Shown: in pieces, positions 1 through 5,806 of the stretch | Position numbering within the stretch: the first letter of the stretch is position 1 | Layout: every line of letters begins with the position of its first letter | NCBI GenBank assembly: GCA_937927985.1 | Contig: CALFWH010000046.1 | Coordinates: 1 to 5,806, forward strand | Length of the DNA: 5,806 bases | From: an uncultured bacterium | GTDB lineage: Bacteria > DRYD01 | Direction of reading: 5' to 3' | Made by a program: the position numbers and the translations under genes | Notes under the pieces: model-generated | The model's database searches: none | Told to the model about the DNA's origin: nothing | What the model saw: the letters and a program-made list of their open reading frames with translations, nothing else

Positions 1-2
1 CC

Positions 3-635
3 AAAGAAATAACAGAACCTTATAGAATGCATACTTCAAAAGTAGAACATAGATTATACCTAAGACATGATAACGCAGATGAACGATTAACCCCTCTGGG
101 ATATCAACTTGGATTAATAAGCCAAGAAATTTATGAAAAATTCCAAGAAAAAATTAAGTTGATAAAATCAGAAATAGAAAGGTTAAAAGAAACCTTTCCT
201 CATAGATATTCAGAACTAAAAAAAACATTAAAAAATTTAGGGATAGAAACTTACGAAAGTTTATATTCTCTTCTTAAAAGACCAGAATTTTCATATCAAA
301 ATCTTTCAATTTTAGACCCTTCAAGACCTATTCTTCCTAAAGAAATCCAAGAAAGAGTAGAAATAGAAATAAAATACGAAGGATATTTAAAAATGGAAAA
401 AGAAAAAATAGAAAGAATGAGAAAATATGAAGAAATGGAAATTCCACACGATATTAATTTTTTTGAAATAGAGCATTTATCTTATGAAGCAAAGGAAAAA
501 CTTAGTAAATACAGACCTTTAACAGTAGCTCAAGCCTCAAGAATAGGAGGAGTAAGAATATCAGATATCTCTCTATTAATCTCAGCAATACAAAAGTACA
601 AAAAGCAAAATACTAACTTAGTTGAAAACAATTAG
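3..635 (+). CDS. mnmG: MnmG (GidA), tRNA uridine-5-carboxymethylaminomethyl modification enzyme, C-terminal part (5' end outside window)
   Basis: This is the C-terminal ~210 residues of MnmG, the FAD-dependent enzyme that works with MnmE in the cytoplasm to place (carboxymethyl)aminomethyl groups on wobble U34 of certain tRNAs. The frame is open to the left edge. The codons before the Met at 27 read KEITEPYR, so that Met is internal: the family motif is EPYRMxTSxxExRL, followed here by LRHDNADERLTPLGYQLGL. The C-terminal helical domain, thought to contact MnmE and tRNA, ends in ASRIGGVRISDISLLISAI, which matches the usual 'ASRISGV...ISLLL' end. Family members are about 620-630 residues, so roughly two thirds, including the FAD-binding N-terminal domain, lies upstream. 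No frameshift is seen. The stop overlaps or nearly touches accB, suggesting co-transcription. Recognition is from the conserved motifs and is firm. Confidence 0.96.
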   Translation, partial: KEITEPYRMHTSKVEHRLYLRHDNADERLTPLGYQLGLISQEIYEKFQEKIKLIKSEIERLKETFPHRYSELKKTLKNLGIETYESLYSLLKRPEFSYQNLSILDPSRPILPKEIQERVEIEIKYEGYLKMEKEKIERMRKYEEMEIPHDINFFEIEHLSYEAKEKLSKYRPLTVAQASRIGGVRISDISLLISAIQKYKKQNTNLVENN

Positions 636-645
636 AGAATTTTCT

Positions 646-1134
646 ATGGAAATGGAAAAAATATATAACTTACTAAATCAATTGATAAACTTAATAGGCA
701 ATTCAAATACTCAACAAATAGAATTAGAATATAAGGAAGGTAAGGAAAACTTAAAAGTAGTTTTGATTAAAAACTATAATTTACAAAATCAAACAAATTC
801 AAATATTGAAAATCTTTCTTTAATTGAAAGTACGGATAAAGATTCGATTGAATCTTCAAGTAGCGAATCTTTGGACTCAGATTTTTCGAATTTAGATTCT
901 TTTCTAGTAATAAGAGCTCCTATAAGTGGTAACTTCTATTTATATCCTTTTCCGTCAGCAGATCCATTTATAGAGGAAGGACAACAAATATCTAAAGGGC
1001 AAATAGTTTGTATAATAGAATCAATGAAAGTATTAAATGAGATAGAAAGCCCATACAATGGTAAAGTAAAAAAAATTTTAGTAGAAAATTCTAAATTCGT
1101 CAATGAAGGAGATCCATTAATAGTTTTAGAATAA
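646..1134 (+). CDS. accB: Biotin carboxyl carrier protein of acetyl-CoA carboxylase (AccB/BCCP)
   Basis: AccB carries biotin between the biotin carboxylase and carboxyltransferase parts of acetyl-CoA carboxylase, the first committed step of fatty acid synthesis, in the cytoplasm. The C-terminal biotinyl domain (about residues 91-162) opens with APISGNFY, has the 'thumb' segment FPSADPFIEEG typical of acetyl-CoA carboxylase BCCPs, and contains ESMKVLNEIESP. The Lys of ESMK (residue 128, codon 1027-1029) is the expected biotin attachment site. The N-terminal segment (MEKIYNLLNQLI...IELEYKEG) resembles the BCCP dimerisation/tether region. The linker between is rich in Ser, Asp and Glu instead of the common Ala/Pro. 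ATG 646 was chosen because it lies close to where family members begin and has a weak AGAGA upstream. ATG 652, or TTG 622 inside the mnmG end, are alternatives. No accC follows, which is unusual. Identity is firm; the start is uncertain. Confidence 0.93.
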   Translation: MEMEKIYNLLNQLINLIGNSNTQQIELEYKEGKENLKVVLIKNYNLQNQTNSNIENLSLIESTDKDSIESSSSESLDSDFSNLDSFLVIRAPISGNFYLYPFPSADPFIEEGQQISKGQIVCIIESMKVLNEIESPYNGKVKKILVENSKFVNEGDPLIVLE

Positions 1135-1181
1135 GTAGATTTTAGAATAATTAGAAAATAATAAAAATTCAATATTCAATA

Positions 1182-2111
1182 ATGCTATTTAGTAAGTTAA
1201 GATCAACAATTTCCAATTTACCTAAATATCTTCTAAAATTAACCAAAAAGTATTCTAATAGGTTAGTTTTTGGGCAAAATAGGTCAATTTTTAAAGGAAG
1301 TGGAGTAGAATTTGTAGACATAAGAGAGTATATTGTAGGAGACGATCCAAGATATATAGACTGGAATGTAAGTGCAAGAATGAATAAATTATTTGTAAGA
1401 AATTTTCAAGAAGAAAGAGAAATTCCAGTATATGCTCTAATAGACATAGATAGCTCTTTGTTTTTTGGTACCAAAAAAAAATTAAAAATAGAATTATTAG
1501 AGGAATTGTTAGCCATAATAATTAATTTATCCTTATATTTATCAGAAAGATTTGGTACAATTATAACATTCAAAGACGAGGTTGCTTTCTTTAGGCCAGT
1601 TAAAAATTTTGCAAATATTTATAAAATACTTGTATTTATTGACAACATAATTAATGACTTTAAAAAAGATAAGCAAAAATATTTAAAAGCCCATAGTAAT
1701 ATAGAAAAACTATTGAAAACAGCTAATCAATACATTAAAAGAACCTCAAATATATTTATTTTTTCAAGTTTTTTAGATATTAAAAACTATCAAACTTTAG
1801 AAAAATACCTAAGGACTTTAAAAAAGGTAAAAAATAATGAAGTTATAGTTTTTAAAATAAGTGATCCTGCAGAAATATATTTACCAGTAGTGGGTAAAAC
1901 TAACTTACAAGATCCTTATACAGGTAAAGTAATAGAAGTTGAAATTAATCATACTTTAGCTGAAAAATTCAAACAAGAAGCCCTTAAAAAAATTGAAAAT
2001 CTTAAAAAAATCTGTATTCAAAACAACGTAAGTTTTCTAAACTTATTTACAAATGATGATATTGAGAAGAAATTAATAGAATTTTTTAGAAAAAGAGTGC
2101 TAAGCTTGTGA
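1182..2111 (+). CDS. DUF58 domain protein (von Willebrand A-like fold)
   Basis: The 309-residue product is a DUF58 family protein. The family hallmark lies at residues 38-80: KGSGVEFVDIREY, then GDDPRYIDWNVSARMNKLFVRNFQEERE. A VWA-like domain follows, with the strand VYALIDIDSSLFFG (84-96) at the metal-site position and IFIFSSFLD (191-199) at the usual 'SDFLD' position. The C-terminal part (DPAEIYLPVVG, DPYTGKVIEVE, ending in FFRKR) also matches the family. No signal peptide or membrane segment is visible, so it is probably cytoplasmic or membrane-associated. DUF58 proteins usually sit beside a MoxR-type AAA+ ATPase, and the pair is thought to act in chaperone or metal-insertion-like maturation; the biochemical role is not established. 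None is encoded here. The start follows a 47-base AT-rich gap without a clear Shine-Dalgarno. Nine bases separate its stop from the GH13 gene. The metal-site residues look altered (see findings). Confidence 0.9.
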   Translation: MLFSKLRSTISNLPKYLLKLTKKYSNRLVFGQNRSIFKGSGVEFVDIREYIVGDDPRYIDWNVSARMNKLFVRNFQEEREIPVYALIDIDSSLFFGTKKKLKIELLEELLAIIINLSLYLSERFGTIITFKDEVAFFRPVKNFANIYKILVFIDNIINDFKKDKQKYLKAHSNIEKLLKTANQYIKRTSNIFIFSSFLDIKNYQTLEKYLRTLKKVKNNEVIVFKISDPAEIYLPVVGKTNLQDPYTGKVIEVEINHTLAEKFKQEALKKIENLKKICIQNNVSFLNLFTNDDIEKKLIEFFRKRVLSL

Positions 2112-2120
2112 ATTTACAAA

Positions 2121-3599
2121 ATGCTGTTAGAGATAAATACGGTCAATTTTTTATATAAAATCTCCAAGAAAATAAATAAAAATATAAGGAAAGGTCAGTT
2201 GATTTTAAAATTGGGGCAAGTTCCGATAGAGGAATGGCAAAAACTATCCTATGATTCAAGCGTAAAATACATATGGTTAATGGGAGTATGGAAAAGAAGT
2301 AAGTTATCTAAAAAAATTGCTATAAAAAATATAAATCAATATTTAGGACTTCTTCCTGAAGTAAAAGAGGAGTATATTTTAGGATCTGCTTATTCAATAG
2401 TTGATTATATACCAGATCCGATAATTGGTGATTTTGAAGATTTGATAAAAGTAAAAAAGATTCTTAATAAATTAGGAATAGGTTTAATTTTAGATTTTGT
2501 ACCTAACCATTTTGCTTTAGATAATGTTTATATAAGCAAAAGAATTTTTGTAGAAACTAATTTCGAGGGATATTTAAGAAATCCAGGATTGTTTTATATT
2601 TTAGCTCAAGATAAAAAAATGAGATATATAGCTTTTGGGAGAGATCCTTTTTTTGGTCCTTGGACAGATACCTTACAAATAAATATTTTCTCTAAAGAAG
2701 CTCGAAAAATATTAACACAAAATTTAAAAAAAATTTCCAATTACTGTGATGGAGTAAGAGTTGATATGGCTATGCTTCTACTAAAAGACATTTTTTATAA
2801 TAACTGGAAAGAATATTTAACTTATAAAGAAGTGGAAGAAGAATTTTGGAATACAGTTACAAGTAAGTTTAATATAAAATTTATTGCTGAGAGTTATTGG
2901 GGTACTGAAAATAGACTCTTAAATTTAGGATTTGATTACGCTTACGATAAAAGATTCTTAGATAGTTTAATTAATCATAATTTACAAGAAATTAAATATC
3001 TAATTTCTTTAAATCCTTCTTTTCAAAAAAGATTAGTAAGGTTTTTAGAAAATCACGATGAACAAAGAATAGCTAATCAACTTAATGATTACAATACCTT
3101 ACCAATATTAACTCTATTTTTTACTTCATTAGGTTTAAAAATGGTTTATAATGAGCAGTTTGAAGGACAACTTGTAAGAATACCTGTACAATTATTAGCT
3201 TCAAAAGATTACTACAAATCCATACCATTATATGAAAAATTCATAAAAATATACAAGACTATTTTTGATTTTTTGCAAGAAGGTAAATTTTTTGTATATA
3301 AGATTAAGAGAATATACGATGATAGTTACAATAATCTATTAGCTTATGGTTATAGATTAGGAGACAAAGTTTTAATAGTAGCAATAAATTTTACTGCACA
3401 TTACAGTCAGGCAATATTAAGTATTAATGAAGTTTATCCTAAGAATGTTTTTGAAGATTTTCAAAAAGAAAAGAAAGAAGTAATTTTGGTAGAATTAATA
3501 AAAAAGGAGAGATATAGGAGAGATTTGGAGAATTTACATGTTATATTAAATCCTTTTGAAGCACAAATTTTTTTAAGAGAAGGATATGAAGAAAAATGA
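2121..3599 (+). CDS. Alpha-amylase family glycoside hydrolase or transglycosylase (GH13), cytoplasmic
   Basis: This 492-residue protein is a GH13 (alpha/beta)8-barrel enzyme acting on alpha-glucosidic bonds. It starts directly with the first barrel strand (MLLEINTVNFL, compare 'YEINTRVWL'), which supports ATG 2121, and has no signal peptide. Conserved regions are intact: IWLMGVWKRS (52-61), region I LDFVPNH (Asp125, His130), the stretch DPFFGPWTDTLQIN, region II DGVRVDMAML with the nucleophile Asp215, region III FIAESYW with acid/base Glu257, and region IV ENHDEQR with transition-state Asp313. All three catalytic carboxylates are therefore present and activity is expected. The IWLMGVW and DP.FGPWTDT patterns resemble a group of GH13 proteins, known to me only as uncharacterised, found in diverse bacteria. 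Substrate (glycogen, maltodextrin, sucrose-like or trehalose-like) cannot be told from sequence. A short C-terminal beta domain follows (about 400-492). The stop overlaps the dapG start as ATGA, implying translational coupling. Confidence 0.93.
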   Translation: MLLEINTVNFLYKISKKINKNIRKGQLILKLGQVPIEEWQKLSYDSSVKYIWLMGVWKRSKLSKKIAIKNINQYLGLLPEVKEEYILGSAYSIVDYIPDPIIGDFEDLIKVKKILNKLGIGLILDFVPNHFALDNVYISKRIFVETNFEGYLRNPGLFYILAQDKKMRYIAFGRDPFFGPWTDTLQINIFSKEARKILTQNLKKISNYCDGVRVDMAMLLLKDIFYNNWKEYLTYKEVEEEFWNTVTSKFNIKFIAESYWGTENRLLNLGFDYAYDKRFLDSLINHNLQEIKYLISLNPSFQKRLVRFLENHDEQRIANQLNDYNTLPILTLFFTSLGLKMVYNEQFEGQLVRIPVQLLASKDYYKSIPLYEKFIKIYKTIFDFLQEGKFFVYKIKRIYDDSYNNLLAYGYRLGDKVLIVAINFTAHYSQAILSINEVYPKNVFEDFQKEKKEVILVELIKKERYRRDLENLHVILNPFEAQIFLREGYEEK

Positions 3600-4834
3600 T
3601 TTCCATTGATAGTACAACTATAAAGATAGTAAAGGTAGGAGGAAGTGTATTTAGAAGAGAAAATTTAATAGATTTAGCTGAATTTATTATTAACAATTTT
3701 GAGCCTTATAGTACCATAATTGTTGTATCTGCATTAGGTAGATCTCCTTATCCTTATTCAACAGATGAATTACTAAAATTATTTCCTTCATATAGTAAAG
3801 ATTCATACAATAGTGATTTAATGGATTTATCGAGAGCTTTTGTAGTGTCTTGTGGGGAAAATATAGCAACTGGCTTACTAGCTTTTGCAATAAACTATAT
3901 AAATCCTAACTTTAGAGCAATTCCTTTAAACGCTTTTCAAAGTGGAATAATTACTACCAATAAAACAATGAATTCGGATATAATAACAATAGATATCCAA
4001 AATATTTTAAGGTTAATGAGGAATAAATTTACACCTGTAATATGTGGTTTTCAAGGGGTAAGTAAAGAAGGTAATTTAACTACTTTAAAAAGGGGAGGTA
4101 CAGATATAACTGCTGCATTTTTAGCTAAACTTACAAAAAGCTCTGAAATTTACATAATAAAAGATATAGATGGTTTAAAAAGTGCTCCTCCTAATATAGT
4201 ACCAAACTGTATAACTATAAACCATTGCCATATAGATGAACTAGCAGAAGCAACGTATAATGGTAATCCCATTGTCCATCCAGAAGCTGTTAATATACTT
4301 CAAAACACTAATATTAAAACAATAATAAAATCCATTTTTTCTGAAAATTTCACCGAATGCAGTAAAGATATTTTACCATCAGGAATAGTAACAAATATTT
4401 CTAATAAAGAAAACATAACTAAATTCATTATTTTTTTACCTCCACATATGAAATCTAAAACCAATCTTTTGGATAAGGCTCTAAATGAGATATATCTAAG
4501 TTCAATAAGTCTTGATTTTATAAATTTAGATCTATTAAACAATATTGCTTCTTTTATTGTAGACAATGAAAATGTAGAAGTTGTAAAAATTATTTTAGAA
4601 AGCTTACAGGTAAGATATAGAGTTATAAACAGACTATCTAAGGTAAGTATAATAGGTTATAATATGAGAGGTAAACCTGGGGTTATATATAGAATAAACA
4701 AAGCTTTACTAAATCAAAAAATTTCTATTATTCAGGCACAAGATTCACATATAAGCCTCTCTTTGCTTGTACCTAATAAATTCTTATTTTCCACTATCAA
4801 AGCTCTCCATAAAGAATTTTTTGAAATTCAATAA
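3596..4834 (+). CDS. dapG: Aspartate kinase, DapG-like (monofunctional), with divergent nucleotide-binding motifs
   Basis: Aspartate kinase phosphorylates L-aspartate to start the lysine/diaminopimelate, threonine and methionine pathways in the cytoplasm. The 412-residue protein has an amino acid kinase domain (about 8-270): KVGGSV (13-18, usual KFGGTSV), VVSALGRSPYPYSTDELL (43-60), SCGE (85-88), GFQG (151-154) and LKRGGTDITA (164-173, usual GRGGSDTTA). A C-terminal ACT-type regulatory pair follows, ending in VSIIGYNMRGKPGVIYRI and IIQAQDSHISLSLLV. The last phrase and the ending ALHKEFFEIQ closely resemble the Bacillus diaminopimelate-sensitive DapG ('ILQSADSHTTIWVLV', 'ALHEVFEL', quoted from memory), so DapG fits better than LysC or ThrA; diaminopimelate control is inferred. 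ATG 3596 overlaps the GH13 stop; AAGGA at 3580-3584 is a possible ribosome site. Odd: several ATP-site residues are replaced (TDVDG becomes KDIDG, ADPR becomes APPN, GAK becomes GNP), so activity is not assured. Confidence 0.88.
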   Translation: MISIDSTTIKIVKVGGSVFRRENLIDLAEFIINNFEPYSTIIVVSALGRSPYPYSTDELLKLFPSYSKDSYNSDLMDLSRAFVVSCGENIATGLLAFAINYINPNFRAIPLNAFQSGIITTNKTMNSDIITIDIQNILRLMRNKFTPVICGFQGVSKEGNLTTLKRGGTDITAAFLAKLTKSSEIYIIKDIDGLKSAPPNIVPNCITINHCHIDELAEATYNGNPIVHPEAVNILQNTNIKTIIKSIFSENFTECSKDILPSGIVTNISNKENITKFIIFLPPHMKSKTNLLDKALNEIYLSSISLDFINLDLLNNIASFIVDNENVEVVKIILESLQVRYRVINRLSKVSIIGYNMRGKPGVIYRINKALLNQKISIIQAQDSHISLSLLVPNKFLFSTIKALHKEFFEIQ

Positions 4835-4889
4835 TTTCACTCAATAATCCGTAAATCATTAGTCAAATAATCAAAACCTACATAATCTA

Positions 4890-4910
4890 GTAGAATGTAT
4901 CATATTCTAC
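4890..4910. repeat. 21-base inverted repeat in the intergenic region
   Basis: The arms GTAGAAT and ATTCTAC are exact reverse complements around seven central bases. Allowing one G-T pair, the stem extends to nine pairs with a three-base loop. It lies 55 bases after the dapG stop and 116 bases before the coiled-coil gene. No T-run follows it, and only two G-C pairs are present, so it is a poor rho-independent terminator. A dimeric-regulator operator or a chance AT-rich palindrome are both possible. Confidence 0.45.
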
Positions 4911-5013
4911 ATTAAAATACTGTAAAAAAATTGTTAACTTCATCCTAAAAAATGGAAAAAACTAGTAAATATGGCTAATTATATTAATAGGAAGAACTTA
5001 AAGAAGCTAATTT

Positions 5014-5021
5014 AAAGGAGG
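5014..5021 (+). promoter_or_regulatory. Strong ribosome binding site for the coiled-coil gene
   Basis: AAAGGAGG is an essentially complete match to the anti-Shine-Dalgarno end of 16S rRNA, five bases before ATG 5027. It fixes the start of the coiled-coil gene. The five upstream genes have weak or no comparable sites, so this gene is probably translated more efficiently than its neighbours. Confidence 0.85.
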
Positions 5022-5026
5022 ATAAG

Positions 5027-5782
5027 ATGAAACTAAATTTCATCAACATGATTATTGATGTAATCAAAAACACTATTGTCTCTGAAGTCAGAGATGAATT
5101 GAGAAAATTCAAAGCCTCTGTTAGCAGTGAACTATCTGAGTTTAAATTAGCTATCCAACCTATTAGCGATAAACAAACTAACACTGAATATGATATCCGT
5201 AATCTCAAATCTGAATTACATTCTGAAATCAAAAATCTCCGATCTGAACTAAACTCTGAAATTCAAAACCTTCATTCCGAATTACAACAATCTCGATCCG
5301 AACTAAAACAAGAAATCCAACAAGTTAGATCCAAACTAAAACAAGAGATTCAAGAAGTTAAAGCTGAATTAAAACAAGAAATTCAACTTAATACCCTCAG
5401 GATTGACGAAACTAATAAAAGAACTAATGAGACTAATAAAAGAATCGATGATCTTAATAAAAGAATTGATACACTAACTAATGAGATTAACAAAAAGACA
5501 GATTTACTAAACCAGAGAATAGATGAAACCAATAAAAGAATTGATGATACTAACAAAAGAATTGACGACACTAATAAAAGAATAGATATACTAACTAATG
5601 AAACTAATAAAAAGATAGATGAAACTAACAAAAAGATAGATTTACTTAACCAAAGAATGGATAATATAAATAAAAGAATCGACAAATTAACAAAAGAAGT
5701 ACATGGGATTAAAAATCAACTTACTGAAACTGTTTCTTACAAAAGCATTATTAAAGATAATATTCTCAATTCAAAAGCTTGA
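5027..5782 (+). CDS. Repetitive coiled-coil protein of unknown function
   Basis: I do not recognise a named family. The 251-residue product begins with an amphipathic segment (MKLNFINMIIDVIKNTIVSE, 1-20) and a helical region to about residue 45. Six tandem 11-residue repeats follow (59-124, type NLKSELHSEIK / ELKQEIQQVRS), with hydrophobics at positions 2, 6 and 10. From 125 to 227 comes an array of 7-residue repeats of type RIDETNK/RIDDTNK, with 11-residue units at 146-156, 185-195 and 217-227. A short non-repetitive tail (228-251) ends the protein. No Cys, Trp, membrane span, signal peptide or enzyme motif is seen; it is very rich in Asn, Lys, Glu, Asp and Thr. A long, probably oligomeric, rod-like structure is expected. 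Similar RIDxxNK arrays occur in hypothetical proteins of several AT-rich bacteria and before nuclease domains in some proteins, but no such domain is present here. Start: strong AAAGGAGG. Codon use differs from the upstream operon, and a 192-base gap suggests separate transcription. Confidence 0.85.
   Translation: MKLNFINMIIDVIKNTIVSEVRDELRKFKASVSSELSEFKLAIQPISDKQTNTEYDIRNLKSELHSEIKNLRSELNSEIQNLHSELQQSRSELKQEIQQVRSKLKQEIQEVKAELKQEIQLNTLRIDETNKRTNETNKRIDDLNKRIDTLTNEINKKTDLLNQRIDETNKRIDDTNKRIDDTNKRIDILTNETNKKIDETNKKIDLLNQRMDNINKRIDKLTKEVHGIKNQLTETVSYKSIIKDNILNSKA
5201..5398 (+). repeat. Six tandem 33-base (11-residue) coding repeats
   Basis: Residues 59-124 of the coiled-coil protein divide exactly into six 11-residue units: NLKSELHSEIK, NLRSELNSEIQ, NLHSELQQSRS, ELKQEIQQVRS, KLKQEIQEVKA and ELKQEIQLNTL. 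Leu or Ile recurs with 4-4-3 spacing, the hendecad pattern. The DNA copies differ largely at synonymous or conservative positions, so the repeat is kept at protein level and is not a recent tandem duplication. Confidence 0.85.
5399..5707 (+). repeat. Array of 21-base (7-residue) coding repeats with in-frame 33-base units
   Basis: Residues 125-227 read as units of 7,7,7,11,7, then 7,7,7,11,7,7, then 7,11. The common unit is RIDETNK or RIDDTNK; the longer units are RIDTLTNEINK, RIDILTNETNK and RIDKLTKEVHG. The first two blocks (5399-5515 and 5516-5653) each end in DLLNQ, so a larger unit of about 39-46 residues appears to have been duplicated after the heptads expanded. Confidence 0.85.
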
Positions 5783-5806
5783 AACTGCTATTTTCAAAAA
5801 TTAATT

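Noticed and set aside
936..1172. Minus-strand open frame of 78 codons
   Set aside because: It lies opposite the biotinyl domain of accB, shows no recognisable motif and is explained as a shadow.
3690..3890. Minus-strand open frame of 66 codons
   Set aside because: It is antisense to the kinase domain of dapG, with no motif or ribosome site supporting it.
4300..4566. Minus-strand open frame of 88 codons
   Set aside because: It is antisense to the dapG regulatory region; there is no supporting signal.
4931..4985. Possible sigma-70 promoter (TTGTTA at 4931, TATATT at 4980)
   Set aside because: The two elements are 43 bases apart and neither has a matching partner at 16-18 bases; such hexamers are expected by chance in this AT-rich stretch.
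4984..5232. Minus-strand open frame of 82 codons near the start of the coiled-coil gene
   Set aside because: It is antisense to the coiled-coil N-terminus and covers its strong ribosome site; the hydrophobic look comes from reversed Lys/Glu/Ser-rich codons.
5383..5685. Minus-strand open frame of 100 codons that reads like a multi-span membrane protein (repeated ILLLVSSI)
   Set aside because: It is the antisense of the RIDxTNK repeat array; the repeat makes both strands open. It has no ribosome site of its own and the sense protein has a strong one.
5399..5707. CRISPR-like or satellite interpretation of the short repeats
   Set aside because: The repeats are contiguous without spacers, in frame and conserved at protein level, so they are coding coiled-coil repeats.
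5770..5783. Small inverted repeat TTCAA-N4-TTGAA at the end of the coiled-coil gene
   Set aside because: It is only five A/T-rich pairs, overlaps the stop codon and has no following T-run, so it is not a credible terminator.

Overview
The window is a very AT-rich bacterial segment, roughly 25-30% G+C judged by eye. All six convincing genes are on the + strand. The bacterial assignment rests on MnmG, a bacterial-type biotin carboxyl carrier protein (BCCP) and a DapG-type aspartate kinase. The composition, the preference for AGA and ATA codons and the long coiled-coil protein suit a low-GC, possibly thermophilic lineage. The sequence alone does not let me name a phylum.

Region 1 (3-4834) looks like one transcription unit of five genes. 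In order they are: the 3' end of mnmG (tRNA wobble uridine modification), accB (BCCP of acetyl-CoA carboxylase), a DUF58 protein with a von Willebrand A-like fold, a complete GH13 alpha-amylase-family enzyme, and a dapG-like aspartate kinase (first step of the lysine/diaminopimelate pathway). The gaps are small: accB starts inside or about 10 bases after the mnmG end, 47 bases separate accB from DUF58, 9 bases separate DUF58 from GH13, and GH13 and dapG overlap by ATGA. The genes belong to unrelated pathways (tRNA, fatty acids, envelope or regulation, glucan, lysine/cell wall), so this is probably a growth-linked housekeeping operon rather than a single pathway. Usual partners (accC next to accB, a MoxR ATPase next to DUF58, other glycogen genes next to GH13) are not in the window.

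Region 2 (4835-5026) is a 192-base AT-rich intergenic stretch. It holds a 21-base inverted repeat and, at its end, the only strong Shine-Dalgarno sequence in the window. I see no convincing rho-independent terminator or sigma-70 promoter in it.

Region 3 (5027-5782) encodes a 251-residue, almost entirely coiled-coil protein of unknown function. It changes from six tandem 11-residue repeats to a long array of 7-residue repeats punctuated by regularly placed 11-residue units. Its codon use and ribosome binding site differ from the upstream operon.

I found no undescribed defence or mobile system. The best leads are the two-register coiled-coil protein, the aspartate kinase that has lost several nucleotide-binding residues, and the mixed operon with the GH13 and DUF58 pair.
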